From: Puffinus mauretanicus
Lineage: Eukaryota > Chordata > Aves > Procellariiformes > Procellariidae
Assembly (NCBI GenBank): GCA_023333565.1
Contig: JAJKFH010000413.1
Location: forward strand, 60,932 to 124,931
Length of the DNA stretch: 64,000 nucleotides
Reading direction: 5' to 3'
Shown: piece after piece, positions 1 to 12,845 of the stretch
How positions within the stretch are numbered: position 1 is the first letter of the stretch
Layout of the letters: every line of letters starts with the position of its first letter
The notes under the pieces: generated by a model
Databases searched by the model: none
Told to the model about the DNA's origin: nothing
Seen by the model: the letters and a program-made list of their open reading frames with translations, nothing else
Made by a program: the position numbers and the translations under genes

Positions 1-3000
1 AAAAGAATAGGCTACATTTCAAAACAGGAATAATCAGCAGGCATGTTTCAGTCTGACAACCAGAAAGACTGTAAGGAGAAAGTCCGCTGGAATAAAATAT
101 TTCTAGGAGTGTTCCCTGAGCTGAAGAGGCTCTTGCCTTTGTTCTGGGTAGTAGTCGCCGCATGTCATGAGTAACAGCCACCAGTAAGGCTTAAAAAAAA
201 TGACATAATTCGGAGGTTCCAGTTCATTTGTAATTGTTAAAGATTTGTGAACAAAGAAGAATATTTTGTGAAACAATGTGAAGAATGCTTTGAGTGAAAT
301 TTAGTGTTAATGGTAATATTTGTCTCCTAAGGAAGAAAAACAACATAGAAATAGCTAGTATGCACAATACATTGGTATTTTTAAGCCAGCAAAAACTGAG
401 ATTTGAAGTCTTCTAACATTATTTCCATTTAGAAAGAAATTTGTCATGCAGAATAAGGATATTTTCGTAGCATTATTCATTTATTTATAAAATATACGTG
501 TGCCAGTTCTCCTGAGAGGCAGCAGAAACACAGCTGTATGTGGGCCATGCTCTTTCTCAGAAAGCCTCAGGCCAAGTTCCTTTACCCTCTCACAAGAAAC
601 AGCTTTCTTGTCCTGCTCCTCTCCTGGGAACTGTGCAGGATCACAGGCAAACTACAGATTTTCTGTTGACTATTCACACCACATTTTTATCTCAGCTCTC
701 AAGTTTGACCCCTTTGTCCCCACAGTCCCCCCTGAGCTGTGTGATTTTGCCATGTGATCTGAGCAGCCTCAGCATCCTTTCTGTCCACTGCTGTCTGTAG
801 TAAAGATGGGCACCCATTCAATTTAGTACTGTCTACCTTTGCTTCCCAAATTCCTAATGGTAGACATTAACACCTCAGTTTTTATTTTTTCTTTGTCTTA
901 AGTTCAGGTAATCTCTGGCTTTCAACAAGGGGTTCATGTCTTTTTAATTTTTGACACTGTAGTCAGGGTTGTCCTGTGCTGAATTGCACAGCTTGGTGCT
1001 TCACCTTGACTCACACAGTTCAGTGGGACTTGCAAAGGGGTTGGTCAGAAATGATGAGACAATGACAACAGAATCTGCCCATCTCTAGTTGTATTCCCTA
1101 GATACAGTAAATCTGTAATTACCTTTTTCTCTTCCTTCCACTCCACCTCTTATGCCCCTCTTCTCTTGCATTACAAAGTGTTTTGTTTTAGATCACCTCT
1201 TGCTCTTTCATGTCCTTACACGGGGCACAATATAGTTCCTTTATTGGGTTAGCTCTGATGGTTTAACTATGCTGACAGAGTGGCTCTAAGAGCACACCCA
1301 ACAGAATGATTTTTTTGTCCTTAGTTTCACCATCTGATGACATAAGCCAAACTGACAGAATCACATTTTACTGGCAGCGTATCTGCATACATAGAAGAGG
1401 TTTTACCAGCTTAGATATATCAAAAAGGAGAAAAAGTTTTTCATGGTTTTGTATCCCTAGCTCTGTGATTGAGACCAAGACTGGGACTCTAGCATTCATG
1501 GCTTTCTGTATTATTGGTCTTCCTGTAACCTTTTTTTTCTGTACTTACATCCTTAACTTAAATTAGTAGTAAAACCAATCAATATTGAGATTTCCCTTCC
1601 TTGGCTTTCTTTCTATGTCTTTATATGGATCACATTTATAATGAAACAATTCAGAGAGCTCTGGTATTCACAAAGTTATCATAATCTCTTCATCTTTCAG
1701 TGGGATGTGTCTTTTTTTAGCTTAGTATTCTATAGATTTTACACTTGTTTTTTTCTTTTCCTCCAAGTTTTCTCTTGGATAGCTCTCTGAATATCACCAC
1801 ACGTGATATTCATTATCTTTGTGTAGTGTCATTCAGACTTAACTTTATGAAGTATTCTGTTCCATGCTGTCTTTTTTTTATCAGAATATAGCATAAGCGT
1901 TCTGGCACTGTTACACAGTTGGTAATCATATTTTACAACCATCATGAAATCCTTAAGAGCTCTTTAAATTTTTATATCCTGAGTTCCCCCAATATACTCT
2001 TCTTCACTCCAAAATTCAAGTCTGATATGCTATCTCCATGCCGTACATTGTCATAATAAAAATCAGGAAAAACAAAAGAAGAAACATGAATGTATTTGCC
2101 CCATTCATGAACTATGCAAGTGTGCACATGTTCATCATATATTCAGGGTATTGTATTTAATTCTCTTTTTAAGAAGAATTATTTATTTAGCTTTCTCTAT
2201 TTTTAAGTCGGTCATTTTGATCTATAGGAAGTTGCAGGTTTTGTATTCATGTATTATCTTTCTGTTTTTCCTAATAAATGTCATTTTCAGTGCTTTTATT
2301 TATTAACCTTTTATTAACAAACTTTTCTAGGAAATAACATATAAAATGCAATATTGATTTATAATTGTCATCGAATCTACTGCTCATTGTGGTATATCAG
2401 AAAAAGGAGTATGAACAAAACCAAATTTAATAGAGAACTGATTAATCTCATTATTTGTACTACATCTCCATGAGAATCCAAATGAGTGCCATTTATTATC
2501 TTATTCTATTCTATTCATTTATTTTTGTTGCAGAAACTGATTTTTTATTTAACTCAGGTGTCAAAGCTTTTTAAAGAATTTGTTTTTCAAATTATCATCA
2601 TGATGACATCAGTTAGCTTTGAGTTTGTAGCTTAGTTCATAGAGAAGGAATAAACAAAATATGTTATGCACTAATGAATAGCAGTTCACTGTATTTGTTA
2701 CAGTAATATAGAGTGAATACCCCAGTTCTGACATACAGATTGCTGTGCACTAAACTGAGAATCACTGTTCTTTGGTACAGTTTTGTTGCTTTATTCACTT
2801 AGAGATGATGTGCTGGAAGAAAGAAGATGAATTTTCACTTCCAATCCTGCAAATTCAAACCTGATGTTTTCTACCAAACAGAGGTAAACATCATCATTTT
2901 GAGTAGCAAAAATAACATTGGCAGAAGGCTGAGCTGAGGAAGTCTAATCTTAATTTTCTTTTCAAAATCAATGAGTTTAATTGACCCACTCTTTTATCTG

Positions 3001-5639
3001 AGAGGGGTGCGATGTGTAATGTAAGTCTAGAAGACTTTGAGTTTTCTTGGTAGCCATTTACTGTTAGTGAAGGGCCAAAGTCTGAAGTCTAAATTTTAGA
3101 GCTCAATACTACAGCCTTTACTCACATGGAATAAAGTTTCCTATATGAACAAAATTGATAAGGCTTGACTCTTAGTAAATTTTTATTGTTCTTGAGTTTT
3201 ATCCTCCTAAGTAAAAATAAATAAATGAATACATCATTCTGCTATACATAGGCTTATTGACTGTACAAGTGAACACCCCATGGTCTGCCTAATATGAATA
3301 AATTAATTGAAGACCAGAAATACAATATTAAATCACAAATTGAGAAATTACTGCAATTGTTCAAGGATTGTGAATATCTCTTTGAAGTAAATGAGCTCTG
3401 TAACTTGATACCCTTCTTGCCTTCCAGTCACACAGGTCTGACTTGTTTCTTGGTATACGCTGATTTGACATTCTTGCTGTATCATTTTATTACATCATTT
3501 ACTGCCTTCCTGCAAATTCTTCCTGGTTGTCTAGAGGGCAAGAAATTTGAAAGACTTTCCCCACTCCTTTCTTAGCAGTCTCCTTCCCTTCTCTAGTGTG
3601 CTTCCTGTGACTGTTTAATATCTTCTTGCCTTTAATCTGGTAACTTCAGTGTTTAATTTAACCTATCTACCATCTTGCTCCATATGAAAACAGAGACAAG
3701 TCTTCCTCATATTGACGGGGTTGAAAATCAGTGCACAGTGTTTCTCTGATCACTGATGACCATTTTTATCCTGCTTGTGATGGGGTAATGTGCTCCTACT
3801 CAATTCCGCTTTCTCCCCTATTCACCTTTGGTATGCCTAAGATTCCTTTCTTCCAAATCTGTACTTTGTTTGACAAAGTGATCTATATCCAAAGTGATCC
3901 ATCCCCTGAGTGCTCTCCAAAAACCATCACTGGCTTGCTTCTTCACATCAGCCAATAAAGATTCCATTTCAGGTTTGCCAGTACACGTATTACGCAAACC
4001 AACACGTTTATTTGTAATTCCATTGTCTCAATATTTCTCTATATGTCAAAATATATACAGTAGGTCTAGATGTAGACTAGCTATCATAGGAGAATTTCAT
4101 TGCTTTGAGTGGAAGTATTCTTATGCTATTAGGTAGAAAATCATCTGGCAAACAATGATGTTATGCAGTGATGAGCAGGTGCTGATCCCCACTCTTCTGC
4201 AGGCCTGACACTTATGTTATCAGAAAAACAGGTGTGCTTTACTGTCTTGCTCAAGCTGTCATGAATGGTACCCTCAGACAACACTGGCCCAGCACGATAT
4301 GTTACTTATTGTTTTTGCTAGCCCTACAGTTTTATACTTTCAGCAATAATAGCAGTTTTTGCTTGAATCTCTCTTGGGCAATCTGAACTATCTTTGGCTG
4401 TTTTTAGTAACCTGCTTCATTATTAAAAATAAAATGAAAAAATTCCTCTGAAAGGAAATAGATTTTATTGAGTCACTACAGGTTTCTTTTTGTATTGTAT
4501 TTTGTCATGACTTGCTGAATAATCTCACAGGGTAGTTCAACTCCTGTCTACTTGTGACATCTGATATAACCGCACTGTAGAATTATCAGCAATTTCTTCA
4601 TCATGCTGTTAAAAAATAAAGTGAAAAGAAAGCATAAACTAACACAGTGGTCAAGAGTCTATAAATTTAGAAAGCATTATTTTCAAAACAGAACTTAAAG
4701 ATAAGCCTGATAATGACTTTAACAAAATGAAAGGTGCAACCGTATCTTAAGGAAATAGGTCAAGTTAGAAAGAAATCTACTTTTCCTACATTTCTTTCTT
4801 CTTTTTCATTTTAATCACATAATTTAATCACTTTGAAAAAAAGACTTTCACTAAGATTAAGAACGCTGCCCTTTCTTCTTCTACTTTCACTACAATTAAA
4901 ATAATTTGATGTCAAGTAAAATAACATTGTCAGATAACTTATGATTCAGTCCATAATACTTCAGTAAGGTTGGTGCTTTTTTTTTTCTTCAATAGCTAAT
5001 CTTGTTTGAGTTCAGTTGTTCACAATAGCAAATACCTTCTTTAATTAGTAAATTAAAAAAGAGATTTTCAGAGCTCCTTATCTTTCTAGTTTTGTTATCC
5101 CATCTGTGCATGTCTTGAAAGGAGCTAAGATACATATAGTGCTAATTAATTTCAGACCACACTAGAACTGTTAAGCCAGGTATTCAAATCTTTTTCCCAA
5201 TTCACATGCATTCTAAAGCTTAAAGTTGTTAGTGCTAATGAGTAATTTAATTTACTTTAAGTTAATTAAACTATATTTAATTTAGTTACATGAAGGCACT
5301 CTAGTAGTCTTTGAAAATACATACAACAATAATGTCCATGGATTTAAGGAAAATATTGTGTTACAAATACTGTTCATTACATTGTAGAATCACAAAGGGA
5401 TAATGGTTTCTAGAATCCTCCGCAAGCCTCTGTAAAAGACAATGATTAAAAACAAACCACAGAGCAAACAATGAAGGGTAAAATTAACATATAAAATATG
5501 ATTTCTGATTGAACAAGAAAACCTAGATGACTCTTAAAGTTTATAGCTACAACAATATCAATAGAGAACAATGAAAGTAATTTTCAAAAGGAATAAATTA
5601 AGAGCTGGCAGAAAAAAGAGTCAAACAAAACTTAGTTGT
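1..5639. other. AT-rich unique sequence, no gene seen
   Basis: This stretch is AT-rich, with short runs of A or T and no long reading frame. The reading frames present (longest about 93 codons) have random-looking composition and no family resemblance. I see no LTR, CR1 tail, tRNA or convincing exon. It is most likely intergenic or intronic DNA. Confidence 0.6.
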
Positions 5640-5701
5640 GTCAAAGGTTGCATGTTTCCCTCAAAGTTTTGTCAAAGGTTACATGTTTCCCTCAAAGTTT
5701 T
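5640..5701. repeat. 31-bp tandem duplication (two copies)
   Basis: Two head-to-tail copies of a 31-bp unit lie at 5640-5670 and 5671-5701. They begin GTCAAAGGTT and differ at a single position (G versus A at the eleventh base). The near-identity suggests a recent slippage or repair duplication in otherwise unique sequence. No coding or regulatory role is evident. Confidence 0.9.
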
Positions 5702-6251
5702 ACGTAAATTAGACATATGATAAATAAAAAACATCAACATTTCTGTTATTATCTTTCTCTGCACATAGTGCATGTGTGCTCGTATTAAGAGTCCATACAT
5801 ATACATGTGAAAAATATAAACACATTTTTCATGTTTAATGAAAGCCTGAACATTTTATTCACTAATAGCAACTAAATCTCAATGCATTTGTGAGCAGCCA
5901 GCTGTGATTTGGATGCATTGGCTAGTGCACACAGCTTTGGTGCAGTGTTCCAGAGGTATTAAGCTACCCATTTTACTCCACCAAACCAAAAAAGTCTTGC
6001 ACCCAAGAGTAAATTGTACTTTTGATAATTCTGCAGAAAGAGCAACTAAAGACTTCATTGTGTGGTCAATATGAAATCCTCTTTCCCTTTAGAGGCTATT
6101 TTTATTTTATATCTCCCATTCTTTTTTTTCTGTAAAAAAACAGATTGAAACACAAAAAGAGAAGGTCCATTACCCTTAACTTTCCTTTATTAAAATATTA
6201 TTTTAAAAGATAGAAATGATATGGAGTTCTGTACATAACGAAAGTACAGAT
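5702..6251. other. AT-rich unique sequence
   Basis: No gene or recognised repeat is seen. A poly-A/poly-T rich patch lies around 6120-6200. Confidence 0.5.
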
Positions 6252-6316
6252 CGTAGCATGGAATGGTTTGGATTGGAAGGAACCGTTAAAGGTCATGTAG
6301 TCCAAAATACCATTGA
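6252..6316 (-). mobile_element. CR1 LINE 3'-end fragment (minus)
   Basis: About 65 bp resemble the extreme 3' end of avian CR1 read on the minus strand: 'gaatggtttggattggaagg' is followed by a degenerate 'ttaaaggtcatgtagtcc'. The match stops abruptly before the usual downstream CR1 text. This is a very short, 5'-truncated and mutated insertion with no coding content. Confidence 0.7.
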
Positions 6317-7932
6317 GAAAAAGTAATAAGTTGCCATGTCTGGTACAGCTGTATTGAAATTTTGTGTCACTTCCTGGAAGCTTGTTAAAAAAAAAAAATC
6401 TGCCACATATTCTGAGCAAGTTCATAGATGTACAAAAGGATGCTTGAGAGTGTCAATAAAAATTTAAGAAATCTATGTATTTATAGCTTTCTCAAGTGTG
6501 TGAAGTGGAGAAGATGATATATCTAGGAAAAAAATAATAAAAAACAATGTCAGAAAGAGGAAACAACTTAAAATTCAGGGAAGACTATATAATCAGATAA
6601 ATGGAATAGAGTTAAAAAGAAAAGTTGGGGAAGAAATGAGCACTATATGGTCTGAACACAGTGATTTAACACAAATGAGTCAGCAAATAGCCTTTAAAAA
6701 ATTAAAAATAAAAGATGAGAGTGTCACAAAGGTGTTTGTCCTGTCAAGCTGTATTTTATATTTTTAATTTATTTGAAATACAGCAGTTAATCCCTTTGGT
6801 TATGTACCTCAATTTTCAGTTACAATAATTGGATGAATTTATCATATGGTTACACAGGGTAAGGTTCTGGCTTAGCTCTCAATAGGTAACTGTAGGCAAA
6901 TAAAAGAAAAGGTATATATAGCCTACGTAGGTCCATAAACAATGGTAGACTGTAAGAGAATACTGGCTATTTCATAGGCTTATATTTTTTAGCAATATCA
7001 AAGTGTGTAAAGACTCTTGTCTTTACATCAGCAGAGGGTAAAAGGAACTGTCCTAGGCCTGAGGTGCACTTTAAGGAATACAGTATTGAACTAACTTTTC
7101 TATACCCAAGAGAGCTCAGAGAACAATCTTGTTTCTTACCACCCTCTATCACAAGTTACCTGTTTTGTACTCTAAAAACTATCTGCATACACAACAACGA
7201 AAAAATATAATGACATGCATCTCAGTGATTCACATGGCAACATTAAGATTTTGTAGTGGTAATAAAGGAAAATCCATCACACATCAAATTTTGAATTCAA
7301 CACACTTGCACTGAATAACATTTAAAAACCGTGAGTGTGTTTACTCCTTGTGGTCTAATGCCAACGAAGAAGATGTTCTAATTTTTTATATCAAAGTGTA
7401 TGAAAAGAAAAAAATAATTTATACAATTTGCTGCAATCTGAGATTAATCAGAAAAAGAACAACCTAAAATAACTCACAATGTCTTCATTAAACTTTCTTT
7501 AAAGCTATATGGAGACACTAGAAATATATGAAGCATTTTCCCCTTACATTCAGCACAATATAAGTCTTTAGCAACTACCTAGTGAAACTGAAAAAGATTC
7601 TTTCTGAGGAAGATTTAATTTAAAAGAATTTCAGACCCTGTGATGAAAGCATGTGAAGTGCATATAACATCTTAATGTTAAATTCTGTCCAGCAGGTGCT
7701 TAACATAAATTAGCATTTATATAGATTCTTAAACAAATAAAACCGACATTGAGATCCCCATCTTAATTTGTTTCAAGATAATTCTTTGTTTAAAAAATCT
7801 GTTTGTGTTCATGTATCTCTACATTTCAAAGAACAATATACCTGAAACCGTGATTTTGAAAGCTGACAATCTAGTCTCCATGAAATAAATGTGACTATTG
7901 TAGGCCACACTGAAGGAGATTAGACATCATAT
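6317..7932. other. AT-rich unique sequence
   Basis: No gene, LTR or clear repeat is visible. Short opposing reading frames near 6967-7314 look random. Confidence 0.5.
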
Positions 7933-8223
7933 GATAGAACAAGGGACGATGATAGGACAAGAGGTAATGGTTTTAAACTAAAAGAGCATAGATTCAGACT
8001 AGATATAAGGAAGAAAATTTTAAGATGAGAGTGGTGAAACACTGGAACAGGTTACCAAGAGATGATGCCCCATCCCTGGAAACATTCAAGGTCAGGCTGG
8101 ACGGGGCTTTGAGCAACCTGATTTGGTTGAAGATGTTCCTGCTTATTGCAGGGGGAGTGCACTAGATAACCTTTAAAGGTCCCTTCCAACTCAAACCATT
8201 CTATAATTCCATGATTCTATGAT
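7933..8223 (+). mobile_element. CR1 LINE 3' end (plus)
   Basis: This is the last ~290 bp of a CR1 element on the plus strand. It carries the decayed end of the RT reading frame (a segment equivalent to '...ggaacaggttaccaagagatg', the usual HWNRLPRE-like region). Then comes the 3' UTR (cagggggagtg...ctagataacctttaaaggtccc) and a tail of two degenerate ATTCTATG-type units at about 8199-8222. The element is strongly 5'-truncated, which is typical for CR1 retrotransposition. Its sequence is closest to the 3' ends at 55300-55591 (+) and 50004-50238 (-), suggesting the same subfamily group. Confidence 0.93.
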
Positions 8224-8887
8224 CATTTAAAATCTGATATACTGGACTGAATATCAGTGTGAAATTAAAGTCAAGATCCAACCAGGTCAAGCAATTTTCC
8301 ATAATGTCTGACTGTTCTGCCATAACTTTTTATGTGGCCGTGAACCATGATCAGGAAACTGATCCAGTCTAAAAAAAAAATTAAGTGTGAGGAAACCTTT
8401 CTATTGTCATTGCCAGTGAGACCCCAATGCCTCGATGTACAGGTCCACCTGGCGGCAATCTCGCATATAGTTCACCACCGCACAAGGCAGGCAGCTCCAT
8501 TCACCTCTCTAACACACACCCCAGCCTCCTTTTCCCAGATGTCCCACTAATTAGTAAAGTTCCCCACATGTAGAGGAATCTCATCAAGCAAGGCATGAAT
8601 CTCACTCACCTGGGGAATACACATACTTCATCATTATATGTGTCCTGCCAGGTGCACAGGGAAGAAGTAAGAAGCACACAGGGAGCAGCAGGAAAGAGTG
8701 ATAGGGGAAGGACAGTGAGTAAGTTCTCAGACAATAATGATCCAGGCAAACTGCACAAATCTCAGTGTCTCTTTGTAAAAAGGATTTTTGGTCTTGGGAT
8801 TTTTTTGTTTCCTCTCTATGACTAACCACTTTTTATGGAGAATACAAGAGGAAAATGTTGTTTCTTTGCTTTTCTAGTTTAAAAAAA
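8224..8887. other. Unique sequence between CR1 and a microsatellite
   Basis: No supported gene. Overlapping short frames on both strands at 8595-8829 look like chance. Confidence 0.5.
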
Positions 8888-8937
8888 CATATATGTATAT
8901 AACTATTTGTGTATATATATATATGTGTGTGTGTATG
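8888..8937. repeat. AT/TG-rich microsatellite
   Basis: A run of alternating AT/TA dinucleotides passes into (TG)n, ending GTGTGTGTGTATG. It is a simple sequence repeat with no coding potential. Confidence 0.9.
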
Positions 8938-9181
8938 AGTACTTGAACAAGGATAACACTGCACTTCAGTTGTATAAAATGGGGACAGGAACAACAGTGT
9001 ACAATACAGCAGACACATTTTAATGTAATACTTACATGTACCTACTGTATAGCTGCTGAATGCCTCTGAGACAGTGACACAAGCAGACAAACATTCCAGA
9101 TAAGGCTATATTATAGGGCTGAATAATAAAATTATAATACTTGGCATGACTGTTTTCTGCCCTACAAATACTCCATATCTT

Positions 9182-9232
9182 GTTTTTTTTTGTTTTGTTT
9201 TGTTTTGTTTTTGTTTTGTTTTGTTTTGTGTT
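9182..9232. repeat. (TTTTG)n simple repeat
   Basis: A pentanucleotide TTTTG repeat of about eight units sits within a T-rich tract. It could be a derivative of a poly-T tail, but no retroposon body is recognisable beside it. Confidence 0.9.
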
Positions 9233-9571
9233 TTTTTAAATATGGCTTTGACTATACTGAATAACATGCTCATTGCAGTGTCCACCAAAACACTGCTTTG
9301 AGCACTTCCATTAAATTATTTATAGTAAAAGACAAACAGTATATATGAGTGGTTCAAATTATCCATGTGAACTCAGAATATGTTACATTTAGCAGCACTG
9401 AAGTTCATCTTCCATTGTGTTATTCAGACTGCCTGAAGTTGAAAAAAAACCACAGATAAATGGTACTCCTGAAGGTGTTTAATTTTTTTTAAAAAATACA
9501 TATAGATATTGGTAATAGGGTTGATTTGAAGATGAGGCAGATCTCACTGGATGAGCATTTAGCTAAGCAGA
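9233..9571. other. Unique sequence left of solo LTR
   Basis: No gene is seen. The segment ends in GCAGA at 9567-9571, the left copy of the target duplication of the following LTR. Confidence 0.5.
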
Positions 9572-10227
9572 TGTCAGAGTCCAATACTTTCTGACCAGGT
9601 TCTTTTAGATATTCCACATGTGGAGAGTGTAATCATTAATATCAAACTTACTTCTCTGAAGATAGTTGATGTTACATGGGATTTCAGATTCAGCAGAGTG
9701 GTACAAAATATACAGAAAACACAATAAAAATGTGACCTACACTTAGCAAAATATAGCAATTGCAATACACGGTTCAGTCACAATACCAATGTGACTCCCA
9801 TTACTGGTCTCTATAACATGCTCACCATCACAACTCTGGGCGTCCCCAGTTGCCAGGAATGCATACGTGGGTTGAAACCAGCTCAAGCCCCTTGCTCTCT
9901 TTGAAATCATTTTGCTAGTTTTCTGGGGTTTATACTCTGTGTTGGGCTGAACCACATATTCAATCCCGCCATGCTGGTCTGGCTAACTCAGGGAGACATT
10001 CACACTCATTTGATGAAGTCAGGGAGAACCATTTACACCACCACTGATCCACTCAACTGTTGATAGCTGTTTACCTAAAACAAAGGTCACCCTCTGGTCC
10101 CTTTTGTGTTGAGATAAAGTCGGCTTCTTTGCAAGGTCTGTGGTCAGTCATAGCCTGCATTATTCCCTGAGCTTCATGGGCACATCATGCCTGCTCATTT
10201 TCTCTAGGGGTTTATTGGTCAGTCACA
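9572..10227 (-). mobile_element. Solo LTR of an ERV (family A), minus strand
   Basis: Read on the minus strand this 656-bp block starts TGTGACTGACC and ends CTCTGACA, so it has the TG...CA ends of a retroviral LTR. The five bases outside each end are identical (GCAGA at 9567-9571 and 10228-10232), the signature of a 5-bp target site duplication. The outer ~160-200 bp on each side match the block at 13159-13540, which shows it is a dispersed repeat. On the minus strand an ATAAA-type polyadenylation signal lies near the 5' end (about 10210). No retroviral gene lies next to it, so it is a solo LTR. A 5-bp duplication is usual for ERVL (class III) elements. Caveat: the other copy also has GCA-A after its end, so part of the apparent duplication could be element sequence. 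Confidence 0.75.
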
Positions 10228-11005
10228 GCAGAAATAAATATTTTTTCCTTCTTTAATGCTTTCTCCACTAAGCTAGACAAGCTGTTGCATTTGAGTTTTT
10301 ATCAGCAGGAAGAGTAAAAATGTTATTAAAAATACCAGAACTCAGGAAAAGATAGGAAATCATGACTGTTGTTCAGGAAAGTGATGTAATATTAAAAAAA
10401 AAACCAAACCAAAAACATGAGAATGCATGCATAATATGGGGAGAGGTTCCTGCAGTAGAAGTATGATAAAAATTCAGTGCAATGTCCTTGACTTGACAAC
10501 TGTTTGCGATGACAAATGGATATGAGTAGCTTTCAGAAAGTTGGGATTTGTAGTATCAAAAAGTTAGTATTTGCAGTATCTGTGTCCACCTTCTTACTTC
10601 CTCTAGCTAAATAACACTACCTTCCTATGTCTATCCAACCTGGGGAATAGTCATCTGTTATTTGGTGGACATTATTATGTAAAATTTTTAAGATAAACAC
10701 ACCTGAGAAAGAAGTGAAGCAGATAACGATTTGGATTTTAAGCACAAACCCACTATTTTCCTGCATTTTCAACTATGAATTATCGTATGTATCCAATCAG
10801 TTAAAGTATTTTAGGGCATGATAAAAATATGATTTTACTTACAGATATGATGTTACATTATACTATCAGACATACAAGTAATAAAATCTATTGTTTATGA
10901 AAACAAAGTTATTAGATATAATTAATTATTTTTAAGGGCACATTCAATACTGATCAAAAACTTGATCTTTTGTAAAAAGACTAGATTAAAAAGCTACCAT
11001 AGTAA
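10228..11005. other. Unique sequence between LTR and CR1
   Basis: AT-rich, with no gene recognised. A poly-A/CCAAA tract lies near 10395-10415. Confidence 0.5.
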
Positions 11006-11053
11006 ATAGAATAGAACAGAACAGAACAGAATAGAATAGAATAGAATAGAATA
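11006..11053. repeat. (GAATA)n tail repeat of CR1
   Basis: Pentanucleotide repeat GAATA/GAACA (about nine units) directly abuts the 3' end of the minus-strand CR1. On the element strand it reads (ATTCT)n, where most CR1 copies in this window have an 8-bp ATTCTATG tail. It is probably an expanded or altered CR1 3' tail. Confidence 0.85.
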
Positions 11054-11122
11054 GTTCCTTTGGAAGAGACCTACAACAATCATCTAGTCCAGCAGCCTGA
11101 CCAACTCAGGGCTGACCAAAAG

Positions 11123-11510
11123 TTAAAGCATGTTATTAAGGGCATTGTCCAAATACCTCTTAAACACTGACAGGCATGGGGCATTGACCACCTCTCTAGG
11201 AAACCTGTTCCAGTGTTTGACCACCCTCTTGATAAAGAAATGCTTCCCTAATGTCAAGTCTGAACTTCCCCTGATGCAGCTTTGAATCATTCCCAGGTGT
11301 CCTGTCACAGGATCCCACGGAGAAGAGATCAGCACCTCCCTCTCCACTTCCCCTCCTCAGGAAGCTGCAGAGAGCAATGAGGTCACCCTTCAACCTCCTT
11401 TTCTCCAAACTAGACAAACGCAAAGTCCTCAGCCGCTCCTTACAGGACATGCCTTCCAGTCCTTCCACCAGCTTTGTTGATCTCCTCTGGATGCATTCAA
11501 GGACCTTCAC
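11123..11510 (-). pseudogene. CR1 ORF2 C-terminal segment
   Basis: Two overlapping minus-strand frames (11196-11510 and 11123-11347) encode the C-terminal part of CR1 ORF2, with motifs such as SLEKRRLKGDLIAL, HQGKFRLDIR and KHWNRFPREVV. The switch between frames near 11300 marks a small indel. No independent function. Confidence 0.88.
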
Positions 11511-11738
11511 ATCCTTCTTAAATTATGGGGCCCAGAACTGCACACAGCACTCAAAGTGAGGCCGCACCAATGTTAAATGCAGCGGGACAATTACCTCTTT
11601 TGACCAGCTGGCTATGCTGTGTTCAATGAAACCCAAGATGCAGTTTGCCCTCTTGGCTGCCAGGGCACACTGCTGACTCATGTTGAGCCTGCTGTCAGCC
11701 AGAACCCCCAGATCCCTTTCTGCAGGGCTGTTCTCCAG

Positions 11739-12416
11739 TCACTCCTCTCCCACTTTATACTTGTGTCCAGTGTTCCTCCATCCCAGGTGCAGAGTCCAGC
11801 ATTTGGACTTGTCAAGTTTCATCCCATTAATCATTGCCCAATGCTCCAATCTATCTAGATCCCTCTGCAAGGCCTCTTGTCCCTCAAGAGAGTCAACAGC
11901 ACCTCTCAGTTTAGTATCATCAGCAAACTTGCTAATGGTACACTCAACTCCTGCCTCTAGATCACTGATAAAAATATTGAACAGAACTGGCCCTAGAACT
12001 GAGCCCTGAGGAACACCGCTGGTGACCGGTTGCCAGTCAGATGTAGCCCCATTCACTACAACTCTTTGAGCCCTGCCTTTCAGCCAGTTCATCACCCAGC
12101 ATCCCATGTACCTGCTCATCTCACAGTTGGACAACTTGTCCAGAAGGATGCTGTAAAGGACCGTATCAAAAGCCTTACTAAAATCCAGAAAACCAACATC
12201 CACCACCTTCCCTTCACCCACTAGGTGGGTGACCTTATCGTAGAAAGATATCATATTAATTAGATGGGACTTTCCCTTTGTGAACCCATGTTGACTCTGC
12301 CTGATTGCATTGTCCTTTAAATGCCTTTCAATAGCACCCAGTATGATCTTCTCCATAATTTTTCCAGGTACTGAGGTTAGACTCACAGGTCTGTAGTTTC
12401 CTCGGTCTTCCTTCAA
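11739..12416 (-). pseudogene. CR1 reverse transcriptase fragment
   Basis: An open stretch of about 225 codons covers the palm of a CR1-clade RT. Visible motifs in order are [10 protein letters not shown] near its start, [29 protein letters not shown] and the catalytic box FADDTKL (DD codons at 11916-11921 on the complementary strand). The enzyme would copy LINE RNA at a nicked chromosomal target. The catalytic aspartates are intact, but the frame is broken on both sides: the upstream part continues in another frame at 12446-12736 (CDS-like [14 protein letters not shown]) and the downstream part at 11196-11510. There is no ATG and no endonuclease, so it is a dead fragment of the CR1 ORF2 protein. 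Confidence 0.93.
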
Positions 12417-12445
12417 GCCCTTCTTGTAAATTGTAATAAAGTTGG

Positions 12446-12736
12446 CTAGCTTTCAGTCAGCAGGGACCTCCCCATACTCCCCAATGCCTTGGTTGATAGG
12501 GGTCTTGCTGTACCATCCACTAGCTCCTTCAGTACTCTGGGATGAAACCCACCAGGCCCCATGGACTCACGAACATTCAAGTGACGCAACTGGTCCCTTA
12601 CAATTTCAGTGTCCAGAAATGGAAAGTCATTGTTCCCGCAGTTGTGGTCCGCCAACTCAGAGGACCAAGGTCTATCAGTATTGTTAAAGACTGAGGCAAA
12701 AAAATGCATTGAATGCCTTCTCTTTTCCTTCATCAC
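12446..12736 (-). pseudogene. CR1 ORF2 pre-RT segment
   Basis: About 96 codons read on the minus strand contain FFASVFN and then [13 protein letters not shown], the region just before RT motif 1 in CR1 ORF2. It is the 5' continuation of the RT fragment at 11739-12416 but in a different frame, so a frameshift lies around 12420-12450. Confidence 0.9.
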
Positions 12737-12845
12737 TATTAATCAGGTGACCATCTTCATCAAGTATTGGTCCAATATTTTCCTTAGACCCCCTCTTGCT
12801 ATTAACATATTTAAACAGTCTTTCAAGAGACTCTTTCAAAATAGG

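Larger units (their letters stand above)
11054..12845 (-). mobile_element. CR1 LINE, 5'-truncated, with RT region (minus)
   Basis: This is a 1.8-kb CR1 element on the minus strand. From its 5' side (12845) it encodes the linker before RT (a stretch like FKYVNSKRG), then RT, the C-terminal thumb region, and the 3' UTR ending in the pentanucleotide tail at 11006. Frames change around 12420-12450 and again near 11700 and 11350, so it is not a functional gene. ORF1 and the endonuclease are absent because of 5' truncation. It sits between the two family-A LTRs but has its own 3' end and is an independent insertion. Confidence 0.95.

Noticed and set aside
9182..9232. T-rich repeat as a retroposon poly-A tail
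   Set aside because: No SINE or processed pseudogene body was found next to it.
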